Origin: an uncultured Eudoraea sp. | GTDB lineage: Bacteria; Bacteroidota; Bacteroidia; Flavobacteriales; Flavobacteriaceae | Length of the DNA stretch: 64,000 bases | Assembly (NCBI GenBank): GCA_947258405.1 | Contig: CAMYIE010000003.1 | Span: forward strand, 183,319 to 247,318 | Reading direction: 5' to 3' | Part shown: positions 25,402 to 34,803 of the stretch, piece by piece | Layout of the letters: the number at the start of each line of letters is the position of its first letter | Position numbering within the stretch: the stretch's first letter is position 1 | Translations under genes and position numbers: made by a program | The notes under the pieces: model-generated | The model's database searches: none | What the model was told of the DNA's origin: nothing | What the model saw: the letters and a program-made list of their open reading frames with translations, nothing else

Positions 25402-26673
25402 ATGAAAATAGTTAGTATCGAAGAAGCTGCTGCAGTAGTTAAATCGGGTAATCGAATTTTTTTGCAGGGCGCGGCCATGACACCCAATACGCTCATCAAT
25501 GCTATTTGTGAGCGATACAGGGAATTGAAAGAGGTCGAAGTTATTTCGATCCATACCGAGGGACAGGTAAACTATGCCCTTGAACCCTATAAGCATTCCT
25601 TTAAGATCAACAGTTGTTTTGTAGGTGGGAATGTAAGGAAGGCGGTAAACACCAATCAGGGCGACTATATTCCAATTTTTCTCAGCGAAATTCATCTTCT
25701 TTTCAGATGGAATATTTTGCCGCTCGATGTAGCTGTGGTTCAGGTATCTCCACCCGATAAACACGGCTATTGTTCGCTTGGGGTTTCGGTAGATATCGCG
25801 ATTCCTGCCATACAAAAAGCAAAAAAGGTGGTTGCTCAAATCAATCCGCAGGTACCCCGCACACATGGAGATGGTATTATTCATAAGGATAATATCGACC
25901 TGGCGATAGAAGTCGATGAGCCTATCCACCGACATCCGATGGGTAATATTTCTGACCTGGAACACCAGATCGGAAAAAATGTTGCCGAACTAATAGAGGA
26001 TGGCGCCACATTACAGCTGGGTATTGGAAATATCCCTAATGCCGTACTGACCAACCTGAAAGATCATCAGCGCTTGGGCGTCCACACCGAAATGTTTTCC
26101 GATGGCTTGCTACCACTCATCGAAAACGGGAATATTACAGGAGAAGAAAAGGAAATAAAAACCAATAAGATCGTAACGGCCTTTGCTGCTGGCTCTCAGA
26201 AGCTATATGACTTTGTGGACGACAACCCTTTGGTACACTTTAAAGAAGCGGCCTACACCAACGATACCAATCTGATTGCCCGCAATCCTAAAGTGACCGC
26301 TATTAACAGTGCCATCGAAATAGATCTTACCGGCCAGGTGTGTGCCGATACCATCGGAACCAGACAGTTTTCGGGGGTAGGCGGACAAATGGATTTTATT
26401 CGCGGCGCAACAATTTCGGAAGGTGGTAAACCGATTATCGCCATTAGTTCGGCCACAGGTAAAGGAGTTTCAAAGATAACTCCTGTACTGAAACAAGGGG
26501 CTGGAGTAACCACTACAAGAGCACATGTACACTATGTCGTTACAGAGTATGGTGTTGTGAATCTATTTGGTATGAACCTGTACGAAAGGGCAAAAGCCCT
26601 CGTTTCAATTGCCCATCCCGATCATCAGGAAGCACTCGACAGAGCCGCATTTGAAAGGTTTGGCAGGGAATAG
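25402..26673 (+). CDS. Acetyl-CoA hydrolase/transferase family protein
   Basis: 423 residues of the CoA-transferase family I, related to 4-hydroxybutyrate CoA-transferase. Visible are VSPPDKHGYCSLG, the CoA-binding QLGIGNIPNAVL, HTEMFSDG (catalytic Glu region) and GGQMDFIRGA. The enzyme moves CoA between acetyl-CoA and another acid or hydrolyses acyl-CoA. The frame extends 36 codons upstream into the previous gene; the ATG reading MKIVSIEEA is the better start. It is 5 bases ahead of deoC and could use acetyl-CoA formed from deoxyribose, which yields acetaldehyde. Confidence 0.88.
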   Translation: MKIVSIEEAAAVVKSGNRIFLQGAAMTPNTLINAICERYRELKEVEVISIHTEGQVNYALEPYKHSFKINSCFVGGNVRKAVNTNQGDYIPIFLSEIHLLFRWNILPLDVAVVQVSPPDKHGYCSLGVSVDIAIPAIQKAKKVVAQINPQVPRTHGDGIIHKDNIDLAIEVDEPIHRHPMGNISDLEHQIGKNVAELIEDGATLQLGIGNIPNAVLTNLKDHQRLGVHTEMFSDGLLPLIENGNITGEEKEIKTNKIVTAFAAGSQKLYDFVDDNPLVHFKEAAYTNDTNLIARNPKVTAINSAIEIDLTGQVCADTIGTRQFSGVGGQMDFIRGATISEGGKPIIAISSATGKGVSKITPVLKQGAGVTTTRAHVHYVVTEYGVVNLFGMNLYERAKALVSIAHPDHQEALDRAAFERFGRE

Positions 26674-26678
26674 GATAT

Positions 26679-27314
26679 ATGGAACTTCAACAATATATCG
26701 ATCACACACTATTAAAGCCCACTGCGCGTCCGGAGGACATAAAACGTTTGTGCCAGGAGGCATTGGATTATAAATTCTTTGCGGTTTGTGTCAACTCGGT
26801 TTATATACCACTTGCAAAGGATGAATTAGAGGGTTCTGATGTAAAACTGGCTGCGGTTATAGGATTTCCGCTTGGGGCAATGGCAACGAGTGTTAAAATT
26901 CAGGAGGCTGCCTATTGTCTTGAAAAGGGCGCAGATGAGATCGATATGGTCATCAACCTCGGTTGGCTAAAGTCGGGCGCATACACAGACGTCCTCAATG
27001 AATTAAAGTCACTTAAGGCGATTACCACAGACCGAATTCTAAAGGTAATCATAGAAACCTGCTATCTTAGTGAAGAAGAAATTGTGAAAGCTTGTGAATT
27101 GGTAGTCGAGGCTGGAGCCGACTTCGTAAAAACATCTACAGGATTTGGCACTGGCGGGGCTACTTTTAAAGATGTTGCTCTGATGAAAGCCACCGTAGGT
27201 GAGAAGGCAAGGATAAAAGCATCAGGAGGCATAAGGGATCGCGATACCGCCCTGAAATATGTCCAAATGGGAGTAAGCAGATTAGGAACCTCATCGGGGA
27301 TAAGGATCATATAA
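26679..27314 (+). CDS. deoC: Deoxyribose-phosphate aldolase
   Basis: Cleaves 2-deoxyribose-5-phosphate to glyceraldehyde-3-phosphate and acetaldehyde. The 211-residue TIM barrel has the Schiff-base lysine in ADFVKTSTGFG, the second lysine in KASGGIR, and GASDEIDMVIN-like ADEIDMVINLG near residue 85. Length is normal. It lies between the CoA-transferase gene and deoD, forming a small deoxynucleoside salvage operon. Confidence 0.94.
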   Translation: MELQQYIDHTLLKPTARPEDIKRLCQEALDYKFFAVCVNSVYIPLAKDELEGSDVKLAAVIGFPLGAMATSVKIQEAAYCLEKGADEIDMVINLGWLKSGAYTDVLNELKSLKAITTDRILKVIIETCYLSEEEIVKACELVVEAGADFVKTSTGFGTGGATFKDVALMKATVGEKARIKASGGIRDRDTALKYVQMGVSRLGTSSGIRII

Positions 27315-27331
27315 CGAAGGAATCTAAAATC

Positions 27332-28048
27332 ATGAGTTCACATTTAAATGCCAAAAAAGGAGAAATTGCCGATGCCGTCTTATTACCCGGTGACCCATTA
27401 CGAGCGAAATGGATTGCCGAGACCTTCCTCGAGGACGCCTTCTGTTATTCAGAAGTTAGAGGTATGCTGGGGTTTACCGGCTCCTATAACGGGAAAAGAG
27501 TATCAGTCCAGGGAAGTGGGATGGGCATTCCTTCTGCCCTGATCTATATTCATGAACTCATTGAGGAGTATGGGGTTAAAGAGATTATTAGGGTGGGTAC
27601 CGCAGGATCCTACCAGGCGCAGCTCCAAATCCGGGACCTGGTACTGGCCATGGCTGCCTCTACCTCTTCCTCTATCAATAATATACCCTTCGATCAACAA
27701 AGCTTTGCTCCAACTGCAGACTATGATCTTTTTCGCAGGGCTGTAGCCTATGCAGAAGATAACGAAATCTCCTTTAGCGCCGGTAATGTGCTCTCAGAGG
27801 ACAAATTTTACAATGAAGATCCTGATCGATATAAATTATGGGCCTCCTACGGCGTGCTTTGTGCCGAAATGGAATCGGCAGGTCTGTATACGACGGCTTC
27901 CAGGTATGGCGTAAAAGCCCTGAGCATACTTACTATCTCAGATTCGAAAGTTACAGGGGAACACTGCACCCATGAAGAACGCGAACAGGACTTTGAACTG
28001 ATGGTTCAAATGGCCCTTTCAATCGCAAGAACAACTACAAAACAATAG
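27332..28048 (+). CDS. deoD: Purine nucleoside phosphorylase, DeoD type
   Basis: Splits purine (deoxy)nucleosides with phosphate to base and (deoxy)ribose-1-phosphate. The 238-residue protein starts with the family-typical HLNAKKGEIADAVLLPGDPLRAKW (phosphate-binding G-D-P-x-R) and has GSGMGIPSALIY, IRVGTAGSYQ and CAEMESAGLY (ribose-binding Met-Glu), then the catalytic Asp in TISDSKVTGEH. Hexameric enzymes of this kind supply deoC with substrate after mutase action; the mutase is not in the window. Confidence 0.94.
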   Translation: MSSHLNAKKGEIADAVLLPGDPLRAKWIAETFLEDAFCYSEVRGMLGFTGSYNGKRVSVQGSGMGIPSALIYIHELIEEYGVKEIIRVGTAGSYQAQLQIRDLVLAMAASTSSSINNIPFDQQSFAPTADYDLFRRAVAYAEDNEISFSAGNVLSEDKFYNEDPDRYKLWASYGVLCAEMESAGLYTTASRYGVKALSILTISDSKVTGEHCTHEEREQDFELMVQMALSIARTTTKQ

Positions 28049-28050
28049 TT

Positions 28051-28569
28051 TTGACTTTTGGGCATTTGCATCCATTGATCATTACTGCTGAGTTCTCGGA
28101 TTGCGGAAAGTATCGATACCTACTCAGTGCCATCAACCCGGACAGCCAGGGATCAAAGACTTTGAGTGTTATAATGCAAAATCCCAGCGAGGCCGATGAA
28201 ACCCAGGCCGATAAGTCTGTTCAATTTCTTCAAAATCTTGTTTTTCGCAAAAACTACGATGTTTTCAAAGAGGTGAGAAGAATGAATATTCTCAATCAGT
28301 TTGCCTTTATTCAGACAAAAGGATTTAAGGGCAATCATGATCTGATAGGCCCAAAAAATGATGATATTATCCGGACTGTGATTAAGGATTCAGATATTAT
28401 CCTGATCGCCTGGGGCAAGAACAATCCCTATAAGGATCGGCAGCAAGAACTGACAAAAATGCTTTTGGAATATGATGACAAGCTGATCCTGAAAACCAGG
28501 AAACACCCTTCCAGAGGTTTTTATACCGACTTTATCGGACCAGTGGTATTGGATAATTCCATGGATTGA
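28051..28569 (+). CDS. DUF1643 protein
   Basis: 172 residues. KYRYLLSAINPDSQGSKTLSVIMQNPSEADETQADKS (split here only for reference) shows the DUF1643 pattern: R-Y-x-L, then I-M-x-NPS-x-A-D and a later ILIAWGKN motif. The family has no established function. The only start in frame near deoD is TTG, 2 bases after its stop, suggesting coupling. The 3' end is one base from the convergent nosY stop. Confidence 0.75.
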   Translation: MTFGHLHPLIITAEFSDCGKYRYLLSAINPDSQGSKTLSVIMQNPSEADETQADKSVQFLQNLVFRKNYDVFKEVRRMNILNQFAFIQTKGFKGNHDLIGPKNDDIIRTVIKDSDIILIAWGKNNPYKDRQQELTKMLLEYDDKLILKTRKHPSRGFYTDFIGPVVLDNSMD

Positions 28570-28570
28570 A

Positions 28571-29353
28571 CTAAAAGTCCTTTTTCCTGGCTTTTCTGAG
28601 ATAGGTAGAGACAGGGATCAGGGTCCAGACCACGAGCATCATTAAAGAAATGCCAAATCCCAGATAAGTTCCAAAGAACGATTTAAAAACGGCTCCGGTA
28701 TAGCCCAACAGGGCTGAAATATCGAGTTTGAGAAGTATAAGGGTTCTCGAAAGATCGATAGGATTCAACAGGGTTGCGGTCAGAGAAAAGGTATCCAGCG
28801 GATAATCTTCGAATATAATTAGCGAAAGCAGAAAGATCCCATCGTAGAGCACTGCAAAAAACAACCACATAAGAATAGCATATCCAAACCCTTTAATACG
28901 GTTCTCATTGTAGATGGCAATATTGAGTGAAAGGGCGGTGAAAATAAAAGTAAGAAAGGCTCCGGTATACAACAAAAGGACGAAATCCCAAATGGCAGCA
29001 CTTTTAAAAAGTCCGTATAATATAAATGGGATGCCCAGGCCGAGGACCAAACTCAGTGAAAGAGAGCCTGCCACCCCTAAATACTGGCCCAGAAATATCG
29101 AGCTGCGTTTAATAGGTTGCGCAATAAGAAGTTCGGTAAACTCCCTGGAATTATAGTAATACATAACCCCGAAGATCGTACCGATCAAAGGCACCAATAC
29201 TATGATGATATTCATCAGGGTGATCACCGCTTTCGAAAGATCATTGTTAAGAAACAAGAGGGTAAATCCCAATGCCAGGTAAAAAAGCAGATAGACATAG
29301 CTCCAACGGCTGCGTACCAAATCATAAAAGCTGTATTTTAGAATCTTAAGCAT
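28571..29353 (-). CDS. nosY: NosY-like ABC transporter permease
   Basis: 260 residues with six hydrophobic helices of the ABC-2 type; the REFTELLIAQPIKRSSIFLGQYLG segment is the conserved cytoplasmic coupling region. With NosF it forms an ABC transporter that acts with NosD in making the copper-sulfide centre of N2O reductase. It is the last gene of the nos operon and overlaps nosF by 8 bases. Confidence 0.88.
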   Translation of the reverse strand: MLKILKYSFYDLVRSRWSYVYLLFYLALGFTLLFLNNDLSKAVITLMNIIIVLVPLIGTIFGVMYYYNSREFTELLIAQPIKRSSIFLGQYLGVAGSLSLSLVLGLGIPFILYGLFKSAAIWDFVLLLYTGAFLTFIFTALSLNIAIYNENRIKGFGYAILMWLFFAVLYDGIFLLSLIIFEDYPLDTFSLTATLLNPIDLSRTLILLKLDISALLGYTGAVFKSFFGTYLGFGISLMMLVVWTLIPVSTYLRKARKKDF

Positions 29354-30053
29354 GCTGCGTTGTAGATATTTCGGCTATTGCGTGTTGAAAATCGGACTGT
29401 TGTGTGCGTTCGGTAAGGTCTTTTATAGTTCCCTGGAAATAGATCTTGCCCTCGAGCAAATAAACGATCTCGTCTGCCATTTCTTCTACGAAATCCATGA
29501 TATGCGTGGTAATAAGGATCACTTTGCCTTTGGCCTTTTCCTCCTTTATTAATTTTTTTAGTTCGATCAGCGAGGCCGGATCGAGCCCGGTGGTAGGTTC
29601 ATCAAGAATAAGAAGCTGGCCATTAAACATAAGGGCGATAACAATATTTACTTTCTGTTTTGTGCCTCCGGAAAGATTGGCCAGTTTACTATTCAGGAAA
29701 GGCTGTAGTCCAAACAGTTCGATCAGGTGTTCCTCATCTGATGGCATTCTCCTGAGATCCTTGATCATGTTAAACAACTCCCCTACTATGAGATTACCTG
29801 GGAAATTAGCAATTTGAGGCAGGTAATTGAGTTCTTTACGGTACCTCCACTTTTTAGAGATATTCTCTCCTAACACTTCGATGCTACCCGCACTTGGGAG
29901 TACCATCCCAAGAATAGTTTTAATCACAGTGGTTTTCCCTGAACCATTGGGACCGAGTATGGCATAAATTCCTGGTTTTTCAATCTTGAGATCGATGCCC
30001 TGCAAGACAGAATTCCTCCCAAATTTTTTGTGAAGTCCTTCTACGATAATCAT
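29346..30053 (-). CDS. nosF: NosF-like ABC transporter ATPase
   Basis: 235 residues with Walker A GPNGSGKTT (residues 34-42), a Q-loop LPQ, signature LSGGTKQKV and Walker B LLILDEPTTGLDP, then the H-loop TTH. It powers the NosDFY system for maturation of nitrous oxide reductase. Its ATG overlaps the nosD stop (ATGA-type overlap of 4 bases) and its end overlaps nosY. Confidence 0.92.
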   Translation of the reverse strand: MIIVEGLHKKFGRNSVLQGIDLKIEKPGIYAILGPNGSGKTTVIKTILGMVLPSAGSIEVLGENISKKWRYRKELNYLPQIANFPGNLIVGELFNMIKDLRRMPSDEEHLIELFGLQPFLNSKLANLSGGTKQKVNIVIALMFNGQLLILDEPTTGLDPASLIELKKLIKEEKAKGKVILITTHIMDFVEEMADEIVYLLEGKIYFQGTIKDLTERTQQSDFQHAIAEISTTQHA

Positions 30054-31291
30054 AATAGTCTTTTCATTCGGGGTTTGGGATCTAACAAATTATCTGGCGT
30101 AAAAACAGGGGATACTTTCTCTGAAAAATCGATAATATCCATAAAGAGACTTCTTAACAGAACTATAGTTTCAGGGGTTCTGTTGACAATATAGGAAAAG
30201 AGTTTTACAGGCCTGTAGGGTACATCACCGATTCCATCTTTATCGAGATCATATCCGGAGTAATTGCTCCAGTAATTTTGTTCAAAAATATTGTCGTTTA
30301 TCTTGCTGTTATAGGAGATATCGAACGAATTATACAGGAAATTGTTATCGGTAAATGTGTTGGTATAGCAAGCTCCTCTAACCTTTAGGGCCCAGCCATT
30401 GCTTATAAATTCATTATTTCGGTATTCTATCCTGTTAGATCCCTCAATACTTATCCCAATAGTGTTTTCTTGAAATGTATTTCCGATGATTTCTGCATCG
30501 TTGATTTCTTTTAGCAAAAGTCCAAAGGAAGCAGTTCCCCAGTTCTTTTTAAAGGTATTTCCCGACATGTTGATATGTTTCGAGAACATCACGGCCACTC
30601 CTGCTCCATTATTCTCAAAGGTATTCCCACGATAACTGTCGTTATTGGAAAACATAAAATGCAAGCCATAACGCACATTATGTGAACTGATGTTGTTTTC
30701 GATCTCGATATTATCGGAAAATTCGAGATATATACCATCGCGCACCTGTTCCACCCTGTTATCGATAACTTTTACATTCTTGCAGTACCAGAGCTGAATA
30801 CCATTCCCTGAATTGAATTCCTCCACAGCATCTCCGATGATAGTATTGCCAATAACCTCTCCATGTTCAGCATTTTCCAGGTAGATCCCGAAAAAGAGTT
30901 TTTCGAGACGGACATTATATATTTTAAAATGCTTGGTTTTTGCAATTCTGATTGCGGCATAGTCTGAGGTATAGCTGGTACCCACATTGATGATTTTAAA
31001 TCCTTCGAGATGTACACTGTCTGAAACCACCTTGAGTACCTCGCCCTTGCTCTCACCATCAATTACCGCTTCGCCTTCCCCAATTATGGTAATTGGTTTA
31101 TCAATAATAACATTATACTCTTTGTAAGTTCCAGGTTTGAGAATGATCGTATCATGTTTGGAAGCCAGTTCTAAAGCCCTACTTAGATTGGAGATCTCAC
31201 AATTGCTGCACACATCGAAGCTCCTGGGTTGAGCAAAAAGGAAGCCGATATGGAGAAAGCAAATTATTGTCAGAAGCGTTTTCATAATCAC
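30050..31291 (-). CDS. nosD: NosD periplasmic beta-helix protein
   Basis: 413 residues. A signal peptide (TLLTIICFLHIGFLFAQ) is followed by many short repeats of the parallel beta-helix type (pattern IxxNxIxxN, e.g. NGIQLWYCKNVKVIDNRVEQ), the carbohydrate-binding/sugar-hydrolase fold of NosD. NosD works in the periplasm with NosFY in assembling the CuZ site. Two ATGs lie 6 bases apart at the start; either is possible. Two bases separate it from the cupin gene. Confidence 0.92.
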   Translation of the reverse strand: MIMKTLLTIICFLHIGFLFAQPRSFDVCSNCEISNLSRALELASKHDTIILKPGTYKEYNVIIDKPITIIGEGEAVIDGESKGEVLKVVSDSVHLEGFKIINVGTSYTSDYAAIRIAKTKHFKIYNVRLEKLFFGIYLENAEHGEVIGNTIIGDAVEEFNSGNGIQLWYCKNVKVIDNRVEQVRDGIYLEFSDNIEIENNISSHNVRYGLHFMFSNNDSYRGNTFENNGAGVAVMFSKHINMSGNTFKKNWGTASFGLLLKEINDAEIIGNTFQENTIGISIEGSNRIEYRNNEFISNGWALKVRGACYTNTFTDNNFLYNSFDISYNSKINDNIFEQNYWSNYSGYDLDKDGIGDVPYRPVKLFSYIVNRTPETIVLLRSLFMDIIDFSEKVSPVFTPDNLLDPKPRMKRLL

Positions 31292-31292
31292 C

Positions 31293-31586
31293 TTATCGGA
31301 TAATCAAGAATTTAGCGTTGGTCAGTGCTTTGACGAAATGTTTTGTATTGGCGGGAAAGTCGAATACCTGCTGGGGGGTTAAATGAAATGTTCTGTTGTC
31401 TATATTAAAATGGATCTCTCCCTCCAACATCATCAAATAGCTGTTCTTGGGGGAAACGTGTTCCGGGAAGAGGTTACCCGCCTCAAGGGATATACTAAGT
31501 ACCTCGAAGGAAGGCGATTTAATGAGATGTTTCACCTTCAATTGTTCAAAAGTCTGTTCGGCTAATAGGTTATTCGTCGTATACAT
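31293..31586 (-). CDS. Small cupin-like protein inside the nos operon
   Basis: 97 residues with cupin-type strands: FPEHVSPKNSYLMMLEGEIHFNID resembles motif 1 (P-x-H...G-x-[VI]), and LTPQQVFDFPANTKHFVKAL motif 2 (P-x-x-x-x-H). No signal peptide, so cytoplasmic. It starts inside nosL (17-base overlap) and ends 2 bases before nosD, so it is transcribed and probably translated with them. It is not part of the classical nos set; a metal-binding or sensor role is a guess. Confidence 0.75.
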   Translation of the reverse strand: MYTTNNLLAEQTFEQLKVKHLIKSPSFEVLSISLEAGNLFPEHVSPKNSYLMMLEGEIHFNIDNRTFHLTPQQVFDFPANTKHFVKALTNAKFLIIR

Positions 31587-32022
31587 AAGTGTTCTCCCAG
31601 TATTTTAAAAGTTCTGTCCAACTATATATTTTACCCCCATGTTCTGCGTGGGCCTTCATTGCTGAAGCTCTGGAATCGAAAGCTGTCAGATAGGCCCCCA
31701 TCGGGCTTGGTATACCCTCACTAATTAAAAATATGGCCTTCTCGGCGTTGATAAGCACTCCCGGATCGTTATAGTGATTGCACCTATATAAGGCAATGGA
31801 TGCCCGATCAATTTGAGTATGGTTGTTCATCAAGCATTCAACTGAATCGAACTTATACACCTTACCTTTATCGGTAACCCATTCACTTCCATGTTGTTTA
31901 TCTATGATAGTCATACTGCAAAAGTGACAGATATCAGAGCCATAAGCAATTGGTTCGGATTTAATACCGCAAGAATTCAGTACAAGGGTAATTATTACCA
32001 ATAGTGATGATGTAATTCTCAT
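31570..32022 (-). CDS. nosL: NosL copper chaperone lipoprotein
   Basis: 150 residues with a lipoprotein signal (VLNSC, Cys18) and the NosL copper-binding motif ICHFCSMTI (Cys32, Cys35, Met37). NosL delivers Cu(I) to apo-NosZ in the periplasm or at the outer leaflet. It is translationally coupled to the cupin gene and follows the membrane protein gene by 4 bases. Confidence 0.93.
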   Translation of the reverse strand: MRITSSLLVIITLVLNSCGIKSEPIAYGSDICHFCSMTIIDKQHGSEWVTDKGKVYKFDSVECLMNNHTQIDRASIALYRCNHYNDPGVLINAEKAIFLISEGIPSPMGAYLTAFDSRASAMKAHAEHGGKIYSWTELLKYWENTYVYDE

Positions 32023-32026
32023 AGCT

Positions 32027-32674
32027 TTATGCAGCTTTTCGTGCTTGAATAGCTTCTTGTTCAGGAGTATTTTTGACAGCTTTCCTACCTGCGAAAAATG
32101 CCGCCACCGTCAGCATCATTCCTGTAAACATCATCCAGGCTCCTGCTGCCGGCATGGAAGTTACATCAAAATTCAACATTTTAACATGGCCAAACAGAGG
32201 CGGCTTATAGCTCATTGGAGTACCATCGGGATTGGTTAGCTTCATAATCGCATTAGGATCCAGATTGGTGCCATAGTCGACCAGCCAGGCGTTAAAATCG
32301 TACATCCCCAGTACTCCCAGCACAGACATCAATAGAAACCACCCAATAAACCAGTTGGGAGATATTTTTTTGAAAAACCCCATCAAACCAATGATAACGC
32401 CAAGTGCCACCATAAGGCCGATAACAGTTGGAAAAACCTGGAATTCCCACATATCCTCTACTTTTGGGATAGTTTTCATACCGATATAATGGTTCAGGCC
32501 ATCTATATTCTGAAGATCGAATTCCTCGACCCCACGAATTTCGTCAATATGAATATTCATACCCAACGGATCGGGATACTGAGGCGCTCCAAGCATAATA
32601 TTCCATAATGGCAAGACATATAGACCCAGTAAAAACAGAGGCCCTATTACCATAAGCACACTTGCTTTTTTCAT
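32027..32674 (-). CDS. Four-helix membrane protein of the nos cluster
   Basis: 215 residues with about four membrane helices: one at the N-terminus (VLMVIGPLFLLGLYVLPLW), two in the middle (VIGLMVALGVIIGLMGFF and WFIGWFLLMSVLGVLGMY) and one near the C-terminus. The loop MLGAPQYPDPLGMNIHID is rich in possible metal or haem ligands (His, Met). A protein of this kind follows nosZ in Bacteroidetes nos clusters; it may have the role of NosB in other clade II clusters, but I see no firm homology. It lies between nosZ and nosL. Confidence 0.75.
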   Translation of the reverse strand: MKKASVLMVIGPLFLLGLYVLPLWNIMLGAPQYPDPLGMNIHIDEIRGVEEFDLQNIDGLNHYIGMKTIPKVEDMWEFQVFPTVIGLMVALGVIIGLMGFFKKISPNWFIGWFLLMSVLGVLGMYDFNAWLVDYGTNLDPNAIMKLTNPDGTPMSYKPPLFGHVKMLNFDVTSMPAAGAWMMFTGMMLTVAAFFAGRKAVKNTPEQEAIQARKAA

Positions 32675-32740
32675 GATAAGCTATTTAAAAGGATTGACGG
32701 ATAATAAGTGCATTGTCGCAATTTCGGGATAAGCCAGGTA

Positions 32741-32771
32741 AAGCGGGCGGAGATTGCATAACCGCCCGCTT
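32741..32771. other. Strong stem-loop between nosZ and the downstream nos genes
   Basis: AAGCGGGCGG pairs perfectly with CCGCCCGCTT around an 11-base loop, giving 10 base pairs, mostly G-C. It lies 25 bases after the nosZ stop and 67 bases before the next ATG. No U-run follows on the minus strand, so it is not a classical terminator; it may protect the 3' end of a processed nosZ message or attenuate the downstream genes. Confidence 0.6.
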
Positions 32772-32795
32772 ACAACTGTTTAATACTTCGTCAGA

Positions 32796-34757
32796 TCATT
32801 CACCCAACGACCAGGACAATTCTAAATTTGAATTAGCCGGGGAAACTCTTACGTAGCCCTGCATTTCCTGGTGAAGTGCAGAACAAAAATCGGTACAATA
32901 GAATGGCCAGACACCTACTTTTTTTGGTTCCCATAGCGAGGTCTTGGTCTGACCTGGCATAACCAATATTTCCGAAGTGTTTTGTCCCAACATTGAGAAA
33001 CCATGAGGTACATCAAAGTCCTGCTCATGATTTGTAATATGGAAATAGACTTTGTCTCCCACTTTTATTCCTTCAATATTATCTGGTGTAAAATGACTCC
33101 GAATGGTTGACATATAGATATGTACTTCTTTTCCATTCCTTTCTACCTTGGCCTGATCAGGTGTTGTGATAGCATAAGGATGTTTATTCTCGTCTATGCG
33201 ATAAAACTTCTTGGAATTCGCACGAAGTAGATCTGCCGGACAGCCAGCGGCATAATGAGGTTCTCCATGGGTTGGGAAATCATAAATCAATTCCATCTTT
33301 TCCCCTGAGATATCATATATCTGGGCAGAATGCTCCATTTCAGGACCTGTTGGCAGATAGCGGTCTTTGGTGATTTTGTTCATCGCCACGACATACTGAC
33401 CAAAGGGTTTTCTCGAATTTCCTCCAGGGATCATCAGGTGGCCCACAGAGTAGAAGGTAGGTTTCCTGTCGATTACTTCCCAGGATCCCAATTCCCATTT
33501 AACCACTTCCGATGAAATAAAGAAAGTTGTATAGGCATTACCCTTACCATCAAATTCGGTATGCAAAGGCCCGAGCCCACCACTTTTTACGACACCTGCC
33601 ATAACATCCTCGAACTTAATAATAGGGATACCATAAGCCTCACCATCAAACTTTTCTGCCTCTATAGCAGCAAGCATTTTGGTAAATGAGTGAACAGTGA
33701 GATCGGCCGAAAGCTTCCCTGCACCGATGATATATTCACCAGAGGGATCAACATCACAGCCGTGAGGTGATTTTGGAGTAGGAAGGAAGAAAAAAGCACC
33801 TGGCACCTCTGTCGGATCAACTGTCAGCACCTCATTAATCATGGTACTGGTACCGGTATGTGTTTCTTCGTCGTAGATATTATGGGCGAATTCTGCCGGC
33901 ATACTCTTGCCACCGCCATTGTTGACAAATTCCTCTATCATCTGCCAGTTAATCGCGGCGATAAAGTCCTTGTCGTTCTGAGATGAATTCACTTCCATCA
34001 ATGAATTTGCCTCTTCGGTATTATATGTACTAAAGAAGTGCCAACCGTGAGAATTTCCGCGTCCCGGATGTGAAAGATCGTAGTTGAAGCCAGGCATCAA
34101 TACCTGAAATTTGAGATCCATACGCCCGCTTTCCGGGTTGACGCTTATAAAACTCAATGCCCCTTTAAAATTGCCCTTATACTCATTAATAGGCATATCC
34201 CTTTGCGGCACCGGGACAGAAAAACGGGTTCCTGCAATTACATATTCGGTATTTTCCGTAATGAAGGCAGAACTATGGTTCCCTGCACTATTGGGTATCT
34301 CCATGATCTCTTCAGTCTCAAAAGTGCTGAGGCTGACCCTGGCAATACGCGGGGTATTGTTTCCGTTGACAAAGATCCAGCGACCGTCCAATTCTCCGTT
34401 GGTTTGTGAAATATCGGGATGGTGAAGGTCGTCCCAGGGTACAAATCCATGGGAAGTATTCAACATAGGTTTGGTCTCTTCCGAATAACCATAACCAGAA
34501 GTTGGAAATTGAGAGAATACAGGGATCTCCTTGAACATACGACCCGATGGCAGGCCATATACGGTTAAGTTACCGCTATAACCTCCTGAGAGGAAAGCAT
34601 AAAATTCATCCTGCTCCCCAGGGGCAACATACACCTTTTCCGCAGCGCTGGAACCCAGTGCACCATTTGATGAACCATTCCCGGTGCCATCGCCACAACT
34701 ATGGGAAAGCAGACCCAGGCCCATTATGGAAAGCACATAATATTTATAATTTTTCAT
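32796..34757 (-). CDS. nosZ: Nitrous oxide reductase, clade II type lipoprotein
   Basis: Reduces N2O to N2, the last step of denitrification. 653 residues. CuA ligands are in FYCTDFCSALHQEMQGY (C-x3-C-x3-H-x2-M) with the earlier VPHGFSM His. CuZ histidines are visible in DLHHPD, NSHGWHFF, SPHGCDVD, LHTEFDGKGNAY and GEPHYAAG. The N-terminus is a Sec-type lipoprotein signal (GLLSHSC) instead of the Tat signal of clade I enzymes, placing it in clade II. No nitrite or NO reductase gene is in the window, so the cell may respire external N2O. Preceded by fasciclin and cytochrome genes in one operon. Confidence 0.96.
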   Translation of the reverse strand: MKNYKYYVLSIMGLGLLSHSCGDGTGNGSSNGALGSSAAEKVYVAPGEQDEFYAFLSGGYSGNLTVYGLPSGRMFKEIPVFSQFPTSGYGYSEETKPMLNTSHGFVPWDDLHHPDISQTNGELDGRWIFVNGNNTPRIARVSLSTFETEEIMEIPNSAGNHSSAFITENTEYVIAGTRFSVPVPQRDMPINEYKGNFKGALSFISVNPESGRMDLKFQVLMPGFNYDLSHPGRGNSHGWHFFSTYNTEEANSLMEVNSSQNDKDFIAAINWQMIEEFVNNGGGKSMPAEFAHNIYDEETHTGTSTMINEVLTVDPTEVPGAFFFLPTPKSPHGCDVDPSGEYIIGAGKLSADLTVHSFTKMLAAIEAEKFDGEAYGIPIIKFEDVMAGVVKSGGLGPLHTEFDGKGNAYTTFFISSEVVKWELGSWEVIDRKPTFYSVGHLMIPGGNSRKPFGQYVVAMNKITKDRYLPTGPEMEHSAQIYDISGEKMELIYDFPTHGEPHYAAGCPADLLRANSKKFYRIDENKHPYAITTPDQAKVERNGKEVHIYMSTIRSHFTPDNIEGIKVGDKVYFHITNHEQDFDVPHGFSMLGQNTSEILVMPGQTKTSLWEPKKVGVWPFYCTDFCSALHQEMQGYVRVSPANSNLELSWSLGE

Positions 34758-34803
34758 TTCTATGATTTTTAATGTTTAATCCTTTATTAATATTATATCA
34801 GCC

